This document shows positions 16,913-26,076 of a stretch of 64,000 nucleotides of DNA, one piece after another (position 1 is the first letter of the stretch; every line of letters begins with the position of its first letter). The stretch lies in contig CP094685.1 of NCBI GenBank assembly GCA_022828425.1, positions 3,514,046 through 3,578,045 on the forward strand. Reading direction: 5' to 3'. The notes beneath the pieces are model-generated. The model was given only the letters and a program-made list of their open reading frames with translations, had not been told where the DNA came from and made no database searches. The position numbers were made by a program, and so were the translations under genes. The stretch comes from Candidatus Thiothrix sulfatifontis. GTDB taxonomy: Bacteria; Pseudomonadota; Gammaproteobacteria; Thiotrichales; Thiotrichaceae.

Positions 16913-19900
16913 CTAGTAAGACGCATCCCAAACGCCTGCAATTGCTGATATATATTGCGGATAAACAGGACACTGATTATTAAACAAACTGCGTTGATTA
17001 CTACTATTGCTACCGATAAGACTGATATTACTTGGCCAACCAAATAAATCTGAATTACTGAGACAATTTCCTTGCAGATGCAAAGTCATAGCCTGAGGAA
17101 ATACTTTCAAGTTATTGGCTGTCATTAAGCGATTATAACGAACCGTTAGCACATTCAAGTTTGTCAGATTTTCCAAACCATTAGCACTAGTCAATCCATT
17201 ACTGTCAATCTCAAAATAAATTAATGCTTGCAATTTTGACAAAACAGCCAAATTAAGCGCTTGATTTTTACTTAATCCATTATTATTCAAACTTAAAGTA
17301 CGAATACTCGTTAATGATGCCAACGGCGTCAAATTATCAATAAAATTATTATCCAATGTCAAGACATCCAAACGTTTTAATTGACTTAACGGATTAATAT
17401 TAGTAATTTTATTACCACCCAAATACAATTGAGTTAGATTGGTCAACCCAGCCAAAAAATTAATATCTAAGTCATTCAACTGACTTTTCTCTAAACTGAG
17501 AATACTAAGTTTTGATAACTGAGCGATAATTTGTAATGCTGTAGCATCTAACACATTACCTTTTAAAGACAAACCTATCAATTCAGGAAAATCTAACAAC
17601 GTTGAATAGTCACTAATAGCATTGCCGCCTAACGATAGATGCGTCAAGTTAGGCAAAAACATAGGCAATGCACTAATGTCAGTAACATTGTTACCTTTAT
17701 TCTCACAGCTCAAAGATTGTAATTTTAACAAATCCTCATCACTAGGAATATTTTTACCAAAACAAGTCTCCAGAATCGGAGGAATTACACGCAATTGCAC
17801 GGTAACTTTTTGTGACTTTACACCATCACTATTCGTAACTGAGAAGGTGAAATTACCCGCACTCTTCAAGTGATCGGGATTAGGGAAAAATGTTATCTGA
17901 TTGCTTGCTAATTTTCCAACAGAAGCACTTAGCACTCCACCATTAACCGCAACACTATCCAATTGAAAAATCATGGTTTTATCATTAGGATCATAAGCAT
18001 CCAAGGTAATTATTGTTGCAGTGTTAGGATAAACCTCTACTGTTTTGCCAATAGCCACAGGCGCAATGCCCCCACACTTTGAGCCTGGAAACTGCCAAGA
18101 CTTACCATAAACCTGAACAGTTTCAGGCAATGAAATATTCACCAAACAGTTATCTTCTAAACGTAGGCTATAACTATTCCACATGGACGCAAGTAGCACA
18201 ATATCTTCATCTAACAACAGGTTATGACTTAATCGCAATAAGCCATTCACTGCACTTAGATTTTGCAAACCACTAATGGTATTTAACGCATTATTTTCCA
18301 AATCAATATGTTGCAAACTCATCAAATTTGTCAAACCAGTAACTTCAGTAAGATTGTTAAAATCTAGCGTCAAGTTAATCAGGCTGACCATATTTTGCAA
18401 AAAAATAACACTGGCGATTTGGTTAAAGCTCAACTCCAACGTCTTCATGTTTACAAGATAAGTTAATGGGCTAATATCCGTTAGCAAGTTTCCACTTAAA
18501 TAAAGTGATTGTAAATTCACGAATTCTGCTAATGCGGCAATATTTGACAAGTCATTAGCCTCCAATGCTAATGACTGAAGTTGTTTCAAGTTAGATAAAG
18601 CACTAATAGAATTAATTTGGTTATAGCTCAAACCTAAGTGTGTCAAATTTGTCAAGGCTGATAATTCAGCAATAGAATTAACTTGATTATCATCCAAATA
18701 AAGCTTTAGTAGTGATTTTTTATTTGATAGTGCACTCAAATTACTTAACTTATTAGCATCCAAGTAAAGCTCTTGTAGACTGTTTATATTTGACAAAGGA
18801 GTAATGTCACTAATTTCATTGAAACCCAAATTCAAAATTTGCAATTGCTGCATATCTGATAATGCACTAATATTTGTAATGTAATTAGAACCCAAGTTCA
18901 ATTTAGTTAGTTGCTTTAACTCAGCAAGCCCATTAATGTTTGCCAATTTAGTATTTGACAAATCAAGGCTACGCAAATTAGGAAGATATGTTAGCTGTGT
19001 TAAATCAGCATTAGAAAGATCTAAACCATTGCAGCTAAATGTTACCAATGTTTGTTGATCGGCTGCGGTTGGTGCAATATTTTTCAAACATTGTAATAAG
19101 CTAGGATCTGTAACAGCAGTCAATGCCGATTGTATGTTTATCGTTACCAGCGCGGGCGGCGATGCAACTGTTCCATCGTGTGCAATAAATCCAAAACTGT
19201 CCACACTAACACCGGCTTTAGGCGTGTAGATAACTTGGCTGCCATTCACAGTTCCCAAACTGCCTTTTGGATTGGGTGAATTTGCTAATTGATAACTTAA
19301 CTTATCATTATCTGGATCTGTTGCCTGCAAAGTAATAATGCTAGGTTGACCAGCCGGAAGCGTTACGGTTTGTGGTTGTGCCATTGGTGCATCATTCACG
19401 GGGATTACGGTCACGTTAATGTGTCCCGGTGCAGAATAATTTTTGCCATCAAAAGCCGTGTAAGTAAAACTGTCTGTACCGAAAAAATTGGGTTCTGGCG
19501 TGTAAGTAACTTTCCCCCCCTGAATAATAGCTTGCCCATGCGCGGCTTTAGTGTGAATAACATAACTTAAGGTATCACGCTCAATATCTGTTCCGGTGAA
19601 CGTCATTGACTTAGAGACATCTTCTTCCGTACTCAATGTGGTCACACTAGGTACCACAGGAGCATCGTTCACAGGGTTCACAGTGATAGATACTTTTGCT
19701 GTCTTAGAAATCAATCTGCCATCACTGACTTGAAAGTAAAAACTATCGGTTCCTGAAAAATTTGCGGATGGCGTATAAATTAATTGTTTACTACCTGATT
19801 TTAGTTGTGACACGACACCCGTGCTAGGCTGAAGCGTGATCTTATACGTTAATAGTTTTTCATCCGTATCTGTATCAGAGGCTATCAAGCTAATGGGGAT

Positions 19901-20020
19901 TGCTGTATCTTCATCCACTGCAACGGCTTGTGGTGTCGCTATTGGTGTAACATTTGCTTGTGCTGGAAATGACAACAAAATCATGCAGAATACTGCATAC
20001 ACTGTCAACTTGGGGCTCAC
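16913..20020 (-). CDS. Secreted internalin-like protein with cadherin/Ig-like and leucine-rich repeats
   Basis: 1035 aa with signal peptide (residues 1-22, LTVYAVFCMILLSFPAQA). Three tandem Ig/cadherin-like domains follow (residues about 25-295), each with YTP-x-FxGTDSF and ending in a VNPVNDAP-type linker. Then an LRR block of about 22-residue units (LTNLTHLGLSYNQINSISALSNLKQLQ style) at residues about 320-640, capped by a Cys pair, one more Ig-like domain (about 650-750) and a second shorter LRR block to about 1000. There is no LPXTG, membrane anchor or clear type I secretion tail. It probably acts at the cell surface in adhesion or recognition. The gene is AT-rich and uses codons unlike its divergent paralogue at 20140, so it may have a different history. 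Confidence 0.85.
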   Translation of the reverse strand: MSPKLTVYAVFCMILLSFPAQANVTPIATPQAVAVDEDTAIPISLIASDTDTDEKLLTYKITLQPSTGVVSQLKSGSKQLIYTPSANFSGTDSFYFQVSDGRLISKTAKVSITVNPVNDAPVVPSVTTLSTEEDVSKSMTFTGTDIERDTLSYVIHTKAAHGQAIIQGGKVTYTPEPNFFGTDSFTYTAFDGKNYSAPGHINVTVIPVNDAPMAQPQTVTLPAGQPSIITLQATDPDNDKLSYQLANSPNPKGSLGTVNGSQVIYTPKAGVSVDSFGFIAHDGTVASPPALVTINIQSALTAVTDPSLLQCLKNIAPTAADQQTLVTFSCNGLDLSNADLTQLTYLPNLRSLDLSNTKLANINGLAELKQLTKLNLGSNYITNISALSDMQQLQILNLGFNEISDITPLSNINSLQELYLDANKLSNLSALSNKKSLLKLYLDDNQVNSIAELSALTNLTHLGLSYNQINSISALSNLKQLQSLALEANDLSNIAALAEFVNLQSLYLSGNLLTDISPLTYLVNMKTLELSFNQIASVIFLQNMVSLINLTLDFNNLTEVTGLTNLMSLQHIDLENNALNTISGLQNLSAVNGLLRLSHNLLLDEDIVLLASMWNSYSLRLEDNCLVNISLPETVQVYGKSWQFPGSKCGGIAPVAIGKTVEVYPNTATIITLDAYDPNDKTMIFQLDSVAVNGGVLSASVGKLASNQITFFPNPDHLKSAGNFTFSVTNSDGVKSQKVTVQLRVIPPILETCFGKNIPSDEDLLKLQSLSCENKGNNVTDISALPMFLPNLTHLSLGGNAISDYSTLLDFPELIGLSLKGNVLDATALQIIAQLSKLSILSLEKSQLNDLDINFLAGLTNLTQLYLGGNKITNINPLSQLKRLDVLTLDNNFIDNLTPLASLTSIRTLSLNNNGLSKNQALNLAVLSKLQALIYFEIDSNGLTSANGLENLTNLNVLTVRYNRLMTANNLKVFPQAMTLHLQGNCLSNSDLFGWPSNISLIGSNSSNQRSLFNNQCPVYPQYISAIAGVWDASY

Positions 20021-20053
20021 TGGACATCCTCACCATAATATCTTAATGTTTAT

Positions 20054-20059
20054 GGTATA
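20054..20059 (-). promoter_or_regulatory. Candidate -10 box for the minus-strand LRR gene
   Basis: TATACC on the minus strand starts 28.5 bp from the centre of the CRP-type site at 20080-20095. That equals, within 1 bp, the spacing on the plus-strand side. Transcription would start near 20047. Confidence 0.45.
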
Positions 20060-20079
20060 ATTTCCTCTTATCTAAAAAG

Positions 20080-20095
20080 TGTGACTCTCATCACG
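20080..20095. promoter_or_regulatory. CRP/Vfr-type site between the divergent LRR genes
   Basis: TGTGA-CTCTCA-TCACG, one mismatch from the palindromic consensus TGTGA-N6-TCACA. Candidate -10 boxes lie at nearly equal distance on both sides (TATTAT at 20116-20121 on plus, TATACC at 20059-20054 on minus), so one dimer could activate both genes. Confidence 0.7.
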
Positions 20096-20139
20096 CACAA
20101 GTTGATTAATTAAGATATTATAGATGTTACTTGAATGTT

Positions 20140-22587
20140 ATGTGGCGTAATACTATTACACAAGTTGTTCTGATTTTCACTTTCTGCGGATTATCTGCAC
20201 AAAGCTTTGCAAACACTCCGCCTGTCGCTATACCGCAATCCGTTAGCGTCACGTCGGGCATCAACACCAAGATCACACTTCAAGCGCAAGATGCTGATGG
20301 TAACGCCCTGACCTATGGCATTCAGCAAGCCCCTCAACATGGCTCAGTGACAGCGCCAATAGGCAACAGTGTCACTTACACGTCGACGCAAGGCTATACC
20401 GGGACGGATAATTTCAGCTTTTGGGTAACGGATGGAACAGCATTCTCTACACCAGCAACCATCGGTATTACCGTAAAACCCGATGATTTCCTGTTAACTT
20501 TCGTCGCGGGTACATTAATACCCGCCATTAAACAACGGCAACTACAAGAATTCCAGGAATACATCGACAACCTTCGGATCAGCGACCCCTTTATCCAATC
20601 ATGCTTCAGCGGGGCAATTCCACAAGGTCAGGCGCTCTACGACCTCACCAGTTTCACCTGCGAAGGGCAAGACTTAAGCCAAGCCGACTTATCCAATCTA
20701 GGGCAGTTAGTCAACTTGCAAACCCTTGAACTGCCTCACAGCAAACTCGACGATATTAGCGCTCTATCCACACTGAAAAATTTGACTCGGTTAAACCTAG
20801 CGTCTAATGAACTGACGGACATCAGCGCCTTAGCAGGCATGACCAAGCTAACAGAGCTGGACTTGAGCTTCAACAGTATTACTCGCATCAGCAACCTATC
20901 GAATTTAACCCAATTACAGGAACTGCACCTAGAAGCCAATTCCATCACTGACATTAGCCCCCTTGCCAACAAAACGGTCTTACACCAGCTATGGCTGGAT
21001 GATAACAATATCACCACTGTAAATACCCTGACCAACCTAACCAACTTGACGCACTTGGGACTCGGCTATAACCAAATAAGCGACATTAGCCCCATTTCCA
21101 ACTTGAATGCATTGCAAATTCTCGTGCTAGACGCTAATAGCATCGACTCAAACACTTCGACAGGAACGTCGGGTTCTGGATTAGAAGCCCTATCGAACTT
21201 GCATGGATTGCAAGAACTTTACATCGGGGGTAATTTGCTCACCGACATCAACGCATTATCCAACCCCGGTCTGACCAACCTGCAAACACTGGAGTTGGGT
21301 TTTAACCAAATTGACATTGCCACTATTACGTCACTTTCTGCCCTCGGAAATCTCACCCAGCTTGGGCTTGAAAACAATGCGGTTAGCGCGGTTGACAAGC
21401 TATCTGTACTTAGCAACCTGCAATACCTTGCGCTGGCGCACAATCAGATCCGAAACATCTCCCCGTTGAGCAGCTTGAGTAGCCTGAATAAACAGTTGGA
21501 CTTACGTGGCAACTTCTTGCCCGACATTGCACCTGTAGCAACCATGACTAACACGTTCACACTGTTAGCGGATGATAACTGCCTCGGCGATCTTGTCATG
21601 CCTGCCACTATCAGCGCGTTTGGCAAGCACTGGCAGTTTCCGCTTTCCCGATGTGACACATCAAATACCAATGACCAGCCGGTGGCTTATGCACAAAATA
21701 TTACGCTCTATAAAAATACCGCAAAAACCTTCACGCTATTAGGAGGCGACCCAGAGGGTGACAACCTCACCTATGCACTGACGACCATAGCGGCACATGG
21801 TAGCGCGGGTAATCTAGGAGTGCTTGCCAATTCCACGCTCACTTACACACCGAACACTGATTATGTAGGCACAGACAGTTTCACATTTACTGTCACCGAT
21901 TCCGCTGGTTTAGTGTCTAGCCCCGCTACGGTTCAGATCACTGTGCGCGAAACACCGTTGATCACAGATCCAGCCCTACAAAGTTGCTTCCCTGGCGAAT
22001 TACCCAGCAACAGCACGCTGCAAAGCCTAACGGCATTCACCTGTAATGGTATTGACTTGTCGGGCGTCAATCTGGCGCAATTGGACAATTTACCAAATTT
22101 AACCCACGTCACCCTGATAAATGCGAATTTATCAGACATATCAGGGCTTAGTAACATAGGCGAGAATTGGACATTCCTGGATCTCAGATTCAACAATATT
22201 GTGCTAATCACAGCACTTAGCAATAAAGCCAATTTGATGACCATCGGGTTGGATGGCAATCAAGTAAACAGCTTGGCTGTGCTTTCCACCTTAACAAACC
22301 TCCAGATGATCTACGCAGACAACAATGCCATTAGCGGGGCATCAGGGCTGCCACAACTCTCTAACCTGAATAACCTCTATACTTTGACACTTAGAAACAA
22401 CCGCTTACTAAGCGCTGATGTCGAAACCGCATGGGGAAATACCGCCATTCAGGCCACACCCATTGTGTATGTCGAGCAAAATTGCCTGATTGGATTGCCG
22501 ACGGGGCTACCGGCAAATATCACCATCGACATGGGAGGCAACCCTCAACGTCCTCCGAATCCTGATGGCTCATGCCCTGCCACCTGA
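20140..22587 (+). CDS. Secreted internalin-like leucine-rich-repeat protein
   Basis: 815 aa from the ATG at 20140; a TTG three codons earlier is possible. Signal peptide MWRNTITQVVLIFTFCGLSA ending near SFA. One Ig/cadherin-like domain (VTSGINTKITLQAQDADGN to YTSTQGYTGTDNFSFWVTDG), then an LRR block (residues about 155-480; units such as LTRLNLASNELTDISALAGM), a DDNCLGDL cap, a second Ig-like domain (about 520-605) and a short LRR block. Same architecture as the divergent 1035-aa protein but shorter, with two fewer N-terminal Ig-like domains, and richer in GC. No anchor motif is visible. Probably exported and surface-associated. Confidence 0.85.
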   Translation: MWRNTITQVVLIFTFCGLSAQSFANTPPVAIPQSVSVTSGINTKITLQAQDADGNALTYGIQQAPQHGSVTAPIGNSVTYTSTQGYTGTDNFSFWVTDGTAFSTPATIGITVKPDDFLLTFVAGTLIPAIKQRQLQEFQEYIDNLRISDPFIQSCFSGAIPQGQALYDLTSFTCEGQDLSQADLSNLGQLVNLQTLELPHSKLDDISALSTLKNLTRLNLASNELTDISALAGMTKLTELDLSFNSITRISNLSNLTQLQELHLEANSITDISPLANKTVLHQLWLDDNNITTVNTLTNLTNLTHLGLGYNQISDISPISNLNALQILVLDANSIDSNTSTGTSGSGLEALSNLHGLQELYIGGNLLTDINALSNPGLTNLQTLELGFNQIDIATITSLSALGNLTQLGLENNAVSAVDKLSVLSNLQYLALAHNQIRNISPLSSLSSLNKQLDLRGNFLPDIAPVATMTNTFTLLADDNCLGDLVMPATISAFGKHWQFPLSRCDTSNTNDQPVAYAQNITLYKNTAKTFTLLGGDPEGDNLTYALTTIAAHGSAGNLGVLANSTLTYTPNTDYVGTDSFTFTVTDSAGLVSSPATVQITVRETPLITDPALQSCFPGELPSNSTLQSLTAFTCNGIDLSGVNLAQLDNLPNLTHVTLINANLSDISGLSNIGENWTFLDLRFNNIVLITALSNKANLMTIGLDGNQVNSLAVLSTLTNLQMIYADNNAISGASGLPQLSNLNNLYTLTLRNNRLLSADVETAWGNTAIQATPIVYVEQNCLIGLPTGLPANITIDMGGNPQRPPNPDGSCPAT

Positions 22588-22623
22588 ATGTGCGAGGCAT
22601 GTACCTCACGTAATTGACTAGAA

Positions 22624-22639
22624 TGTGACCGCCATCACA
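22624..22639. promoter_or_regulatory. CRP/Vfr-type site, leader 1
   Basis: TGTGA-CCGCCA-TCACA is a perfect palindromic consensus. TAAGCT at 22661 starts 29.5 bp from its centre, which puts the site at -41.5 (class II). Confidence 0.75.
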
Positions 22640-22717
22640 GGCATAATCCCCTTATTCCATTAAGCTATGGTACATTAAACTTAACAGCGATTACTGATGC
22701 CGACCATGACAAGGTAG

Positions 22718-22729
22718 GGCGGTAGCGTG
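22718..22729 (+). promoter_or_regulatory. ops element (RfaH recruitment site), leader 1
   Basis: GGCGGTAGCGTG is identical to the 12-nt ops element of enterobacterial JUMPstart leaders. There, paused RNA polymerase recruits RfaH for antitermination of long surface-polysaccharide operons. It sits 52 bp before the ugd ATG. Confidence 0.85.
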
Positions 22730-22780
22730 TCTGGCGCTGGCATATTCGTCTTTTATTATCTGTAATTTGAAATAACCACC

Positions 22781-23947
22781 ATGAAAATTGCTATTGCCGG
22801 AACGGGCTATGTTGGGCTATCCAATGCGCTGTTGTTAGCGCAACACAATGAGGTTGTTGCCTTGGATATTGTGCCGGAGAAAGTGGCGCAACTGAATGCG
22901 CGGCAGTCACCGATTGCCGATACGGAAATTGAACAGTTTCTTGCGCGTGACGATTTGCAGTTCCGTGCTACGTTGGATAAAGCGGATGCTTATCGTGATG
23001 CTGCCTTTGTGGTGATTGCGACACCGACCGATTACGACACCCAGACCAATACCTTTAATACGCGCTCGGTAGAGGCCGTAATCCGTGATGTGATGGCACT
23101 CAACCCGGATGCGGTGATGGTGATTAAGTCGACCGTGCCGGTGGGGTATACGGCGCGTATCCGGGCGGAAATGGGTAGCGACAATATTATTTTCTCGCCG
23201 GAGTTTTTGCGCGAAGGCAAAGCGTTGTATGACAACCTCTACCCGTCGCGAATTGTGGTGGGGGAGCGTTCGCAACGGGCAGCGACGTTTGCCGAGTTGT
23301 TGCAACAAGGGGCGCTTAAGGGTGACATCCCTACCCTGTTCACTGATTCGACCGAGGCGGAGGCGATCAAGCTGTTTGCGAATACCTATCTGGCGATGCG
23401 GGTAGCGTATTTTAATGAGCTGGATACTTACGCGGCGACCCACGGGCTGGATACGCGCCAGATTATTGACGGGGTTTGCCTTGACCCGCGCATTGGCAAC
23501 CATTACAACAACCCGTCGTTTGGGTATGGCGGGTATTGCTTGCCGAAAGATACCAAGCAGTTGTTGGCGAATTACAACCAAGTGCCGCAAAACCTGATTA
23601 ATGCGATTGTGGATGCGAACCGTACCCGTAAGGATTTCATTGCTGATGACATTATTCGCCGTAACCCACGGGTGGTGGGGATTTATCGGCTGATTATGAA
23701 GGCGGGGTCGGATAATTTCCGTGCCTCCAGCATTCAAGGGATTATGAAGCGCATCAAAGCCAAGGGGATTGATGTGGTGGTGTATGAGCCGGTGTTGCAG
23801 GAAGAAACGTTTTTCCGCTCGGCAGTGATTCGCAACGTGGAAGCGTTTAAGCAGATGAGTGATGTGATTGTGGCGAACCGGATGGTGGATGAGTTGGGTG
23901 ATGTCGCGGCGAAAGTGTATACGCGGGATTTGTTTGGGAGTGACTAA
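22781..23947 (+). CDS. ugd: UDP-glucose 6-dehydrogenase
   Basis: 388 aa, the size of the short enterobacterial-type enzyme. NAD-binding [15 protein letters not shown] at residues 4-18, [24 protein letters not shown] in the central part, and the catalytic Cys in [19 protein letters not shown]. It oxidises UDP-glucose to UDP-glucuronate in the cytoplasm, feeding acidic polysaccharide synthesis. The decayed UDP-glucuronate 4-epimerase fragments 1.1-2.3 kb downstream suggest the pathway once continued to UDP-galacturonate here. Transcription is from the ops/CRP leader directly upstream. Confidence 0.96.
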   Translation: MKIAIAGTGYVGLSNALLLAQHNEVVALDIVPEKVAQLNARQSPIADTEIEQFLARDDLQFRATLDKADAYRDAAFVVIATPTDYDTQTNTFNTRSVEAVIRDVMALNPDAVMVIKSTVPVGYTARIRAEMGSDNIIFSPEFLREGKALYDNLYPSRIVVGERSQRAATFAELLQQGALKGDIPTLFTDSTEAEAIKLFANTYLAMRVAYFNELDTYAATHGLDTRQIIDGVCLDPRIGNHYNNPSFGYGGYCLPKDTKQLLANYNQVPQNLINAIVDANRTRKDFIADDIIRRNPRVVGIYRLIMKAGSDNFRASSIQGIMKRIKAKGIDVVVYEPVLQEETFFRSAVIRNVEAFKQMSDVIVANRMVDELGDVAAKVYTRDLFGSD

Positions 23948-24048
23948 TCGCATCGGTCATCTCCTCTGAGCTAAATCCAAATAAAAACGCCAAAAATAGC
24001 TTTTGCTGATAAAATTTCAGGTTCACTGAAGATTTTTCGGATTTGAGC

Positions 24049-24326
24049 ATGAGTTTAGTCGGTTACGCATACTTAGTAGAGCAGTTAACGTTAGCTGTCA
24101 AACCCGTCTCACTAATGGGCGCTTACACCGTTTTATGTTTCATCAGGTACTGGAACAGCGTTTTCATTTGCCGAAGAAAGACATAGCAGCATTGGTGCGG
24201 ATGGCTTGGGGCAATGGCGGACATCTCTCGAAACATCGGCGCAAGCAGTATGCACATTTGCCCGATAGTGTGCTGGATGAAGTGGAGACAGTGGTTCGAC
24301 AAGCTTTCAAGTTTGGAAATGACTAA
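24049..24326 (+). pseudogene. Broken gene remnant, family not recognised
   Basis: An ATG at 24049 opens MSLVGYAYLVEQLTLAVKPV, then the homologous-looking continuation is in another frame (HLPKKDIAALVRMAWGNGGH to VVRQAFKFGND, ending 24326). The joint near 24110-24130 looks like a deletion with frameshift. The parts look like the start and end of one longer protein with the middle missing. I cannot name the family. It lies between ugd and a Uma2 gene in a zone of decayed genes. Confidence 0.45.
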
Positions 24327-24395
24327 GCCGAAACGCTATTTGCAGCCCTTCCCCTGCCCTGCTAACCTCACAGCATCGTGGATAACAGGATAGCA

Positions 24396-24974
24396 ATGAT
24401 GAGCGCATTACCTAAAGTTACTTACATTTCCCCGGAAGAATACTTGTTAGGGGAAAATGACCGCTCTGATGGCATACGGTATGAATACGTCAACGGGCAG
24501 ACTTATGCGATGGCAGGGGCAAGCAGGAATCATAACCGTGTTGCTGGAAGTTTCTTTGCACGTTTATTCAATCACCTAGATGGCGGGCACTGTGAAGTAT
24601 TTCAGACTGACATGAAAGTTGGCATCCGCTCGCTACGAGAAGATCACTTTTACTACCCAGATGTGCAAGTGACCTGTGAGGATGAAACGGATAAATATTA
24701 CAACAGTTCGCCTTGTTTGATTGTTGAAGTCTTGTCTGAGAGCACGGCACGGACAGATCGCACCGAGAAATTGACCGCGTATACATTACTACCTTCTCTG
24801 CAAGAATATGTGCTGTGTTCGCAAGACTTTCCAGCCATTGAAATGTACCGCAAACGCACAGAGTGGCAGGTGGAGCGTTATGTGGGTGGGCAAAACCTCA
24901 TGCTCGAATCGGTTGGGCTGGAGATAGCAGTGAATGATTTGTATGGTTTTTTGCTGAGTGAGAAGCAGACTTAG
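24396..24974 (+). CDS. Uma2-family (DUF820) putative PD-(D/E)XK endonuclease
   Basis: 192 aa from the ATG at 24396, with AGGA 8 bp upstream; a GTG six codons earlier is possible. Uma2 hallmarks: the N-terminal YISPEEYLLGE, YEYVNGQTYAMAGAS, the nuclease-core D in YYPDVQVTC, and E-V-L in CLIVEVLSESTARTDRTEKL. These proteins are abundant in cyanobacteria and filamentous gammaproteobacteria; the fold suggests nuclease activity, but the biological role is unknown. The TAG stop coincides with the first bases of the repeat at 24974-25076, so the 3' end may have been shaped by that insertion. Two other Uma2 genes are at 42589 and 47884. Confidence 0.85.
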   Translation: MMSALPKVTYISPEEYLLGENDRSDGIRYEYVNGQTYAMAGASRNHNRVAGSFFARLFNHLDGGHCEVFQTDMKVGIRSLREDHFYYPDVQVTCEDETDKYYNSSPCLIVEVLSESTARTDRTEKLTAYTLLPSLQEYVLCSQDFPAIEMYRKRTEWQVERYVGGQNLMLESVGLEIAVNDLYGFLLSEKQT

Positions 24975-25076
24975 CTCAGGGCGCGGGTAAGTGGTGGACT
25001 CGCGAACTACCGCGAGGCATCCGTGGGCTGAGCGTAGTCGAAGCCCCACTTCACCACCAACAGATAAACACTCATG
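24974..25076. repeat. TTCGACTACGCTCAG-type repeat, copy A (left end truncated)
   Basis: Reads GCTCAGGGCGCGGGTAAGTG to GGGCTGAGCGTAGTCGAAG at 25043, followed by a further 33 bp ending CAGATAAACACTCATG that is also shared with copy B (25964-26076). The complete element has inverted ends (CTTCGACTGCGCTCAG and CTGAGCGTAGTCGAAG); here the left end is missing. Confidence 0.8.
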
Positions 25077-25217
25077 CAAATCCTAATCACCGGCTCTGCC
25101 GGATTCACCGGCTTTTTCCTTGCAAATGCGGTGGTGAATTTGGGGGTGCAGGCGGGGGGGCGGTATTCGATTGATAACCCGAATGCTTATGTCGATTCCA
25201 ATGTGGTGGCTTTGTGA
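25074..25217 (+). pseudogene. UDP-glucuronate 4-epimerase remnant, N-terminal part with internal deletion
   Basis: 47 codons from the ATG at 25074. MQILITGSAGFTGFFLANAV is an SDR Rossmann start. It is joined in frame to YSIDNPNAYVDSNVV, which in UDP-glucuronate epimerases is found about 80 residues further on. The active-site Y-x3-K region is missing. The rest of the gene is replaced by the upstream region of the antitoxin gene. A C-terminal remnant of the same type of gene is at 26074-26175 behind a second copy of the same repeat. Confidence 0.75.
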
Positions 25218-25273
25218 GCTGACAAGGTATCATTTCCTGAAATTCACACACAATTCAATAAAAAATGGTATCA

Positions 25274-25299
25274 TTTTCACATTATCCTTAGTGTGAAAA
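25274..25299. promoter_or_regulatory. Inverted repeat before the RHH antitoxin gene (candidate autoregulatory operator)
   Basis: TTTTCACA (25274-25281), a 10-bp spacer, TGTGAAAA (25292-25299), ending 6 bp before the start codon. The nonamer GGTATCATT also occurs twice just upstream (25225-25233 and 25267-25275). Antitoxins of this type usually repress their own operon. Confidence 0.5.
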
Positions 25300-25305
25300 A
25301 ATATC

Positions 25306-25635
25306 ATGGCTTTTACGTTAAGACTGAGTGAAGAAGATGAGCAATGCTTGCAGCAAATTATGGCGCGGGAAGGTTGCAAAACCGCTAGTGAGGCAGTGAG
25401 ACGCTGTGTAGTTGAATATCTACCGCTGACCTCTTACAAGGATGAATACCAACGCATCAAAGGGTTATATGTTAGCCTGTTGCAAGTACTAGAGCAGAAA
25501 AATCAAGCGGAACAAGCATTAGAGGCAGAAATTGCGATGCGACTGGCGCAATTGGACGGTGGTGCAGCGGTGTTGATGGATGGCGAGATGGCGCTTCAAC
25601 AACTGAAGCAACGCTCACTTGCCAGAGTTGGCTGA
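25306..25635 (+). CDS. Ribbon-helix-helix-like antitoxin
   Basis: 109 aa. The first 45 residues (FTLRLSEEDEQCLQQIMARE, then TASEAVRRCVVEYL) have the strand-helix-helix pattern of CopG/ParD-like DNA-binding domains. The remainder is helical (KNQAEQALEAEIAMRLAQL) and would bind a toxin. The stop codon overlaps the start of the next ORF (TGATG arrangement at 25634), as in a toxin-antitoxin operon. The toxin partner is chimeric and probably dead, so this may be an orphan antitoxin. Confidence 0.65.
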   Translation: MAFTLRLSEEDEQCLQQIMAREGCKTASEAVRRCVVEYLPLTSYKDEYQRIKGLYVSLLQVLEQKNQAEQALEAEIAMRLAQLDGGAAVLMDGEMALQQLKQRSLARVG

Positions 25636-25937
25636 TGCGGTATTTCCTTCACCCAGCAGCATTTGATGACCTTCAAGATGCGGTTGATTATTACGATGAG
25701 AAGAGTCAAGGCTTGGGGCATCAGTTTGTTACGCAGGTAGAAACAGACTTGTTACGGATAGTAGATACACCTGACTTGCTCTTTTGCCCCGGTTTGAACA
25801 CCAGTGAATTGGTGCGTTTGAGTGACAAGGCACAACGAACTGTTGAGCGATGGCTCAAACAGCTCAAAGCCGAGCAGAAGATTGAATTTCGGGGTGCATC
25901 CAAGACTGGCGGGTATTACGCGATGAAACAACAATGA
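25635..25937 (+). pseudogene. Chimeric ORF: ParE-like toxin N-terminus joined to a winged-helix C-terminus
   Basis: 100 codons. Residues 1-45 (MRYFLHPAAFDDLQDAVDYY, then QFVTQVETDLLRIVDTPD) are the start of a RelE/ParE-fold toxin. From about residue 50 the sequence (LVRLSDKAQRTVERWLKQLK, then GASKTGGYYAM) matches the C-terminal winged-helix end of AlbA_2/Schlafen-like ATP-binding proteins instead of the toxin core. The conserved C-terminal half of ParE (Arg-rich strands with catalytic or gyrase-contact residues) is missing. The joint looks like a deletion between two neighbouring genes. An intact AlbA_2 gene lies 290 bp downstream. Confidence 0.7.
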
Positions 25938-25963
25938 ATCATTATTTGCCGTGGTTAAGAACC

Positions 25964-26076
25964 CTTCGACTGCGCTCAGGGCGCGGGTAAGTGGTGGACT
26001 CGCGAACTACCGCGAGGCATCCGTGGGCTGAGCGTAGTCGAAGCCCCACTTCACCACCAACAGATAAACACCCATG
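25964..26076. repeat. TTCGACTACGCTCAG-type repeat, copy B
   Basis: Complete copy with CTTCGACTGCGCTCAG at the left and CTGAGCGTAGTCGAAG at the right (to 26043). It shares with copy A the further 33 bp up to CAGATAAACACCCATG. The ends form an imperfect inverted repeat, so an 80-bp MITE/REP-like element is likely. Confidence 0.85.

Larger units (their letters stand above)
22613..22749 (+). repeat. JUMPstart-like leader, copy 1 (upstream of ugd)
   Basis: About 137 bp beginning ATTGACTAGAATGTGACC and ending GGCGCTGGCATATTC. It recurs at 27686-27912 and 28021-28210. It contains a CRP-type site (22624-22639), a -10 candidate TAAGCT (22661-22666) and an ops element (22718-22729). Only this copy is followed directly by an intact gene, ugd. 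Confidence 0.85.

Noticed and set aside
22907..23953. 348-codon open frame on the minus strand opposite ugd
   Set aside because: Antisense shadow of a clearly conserved gene; Arg/His-rich, no family resemblance.
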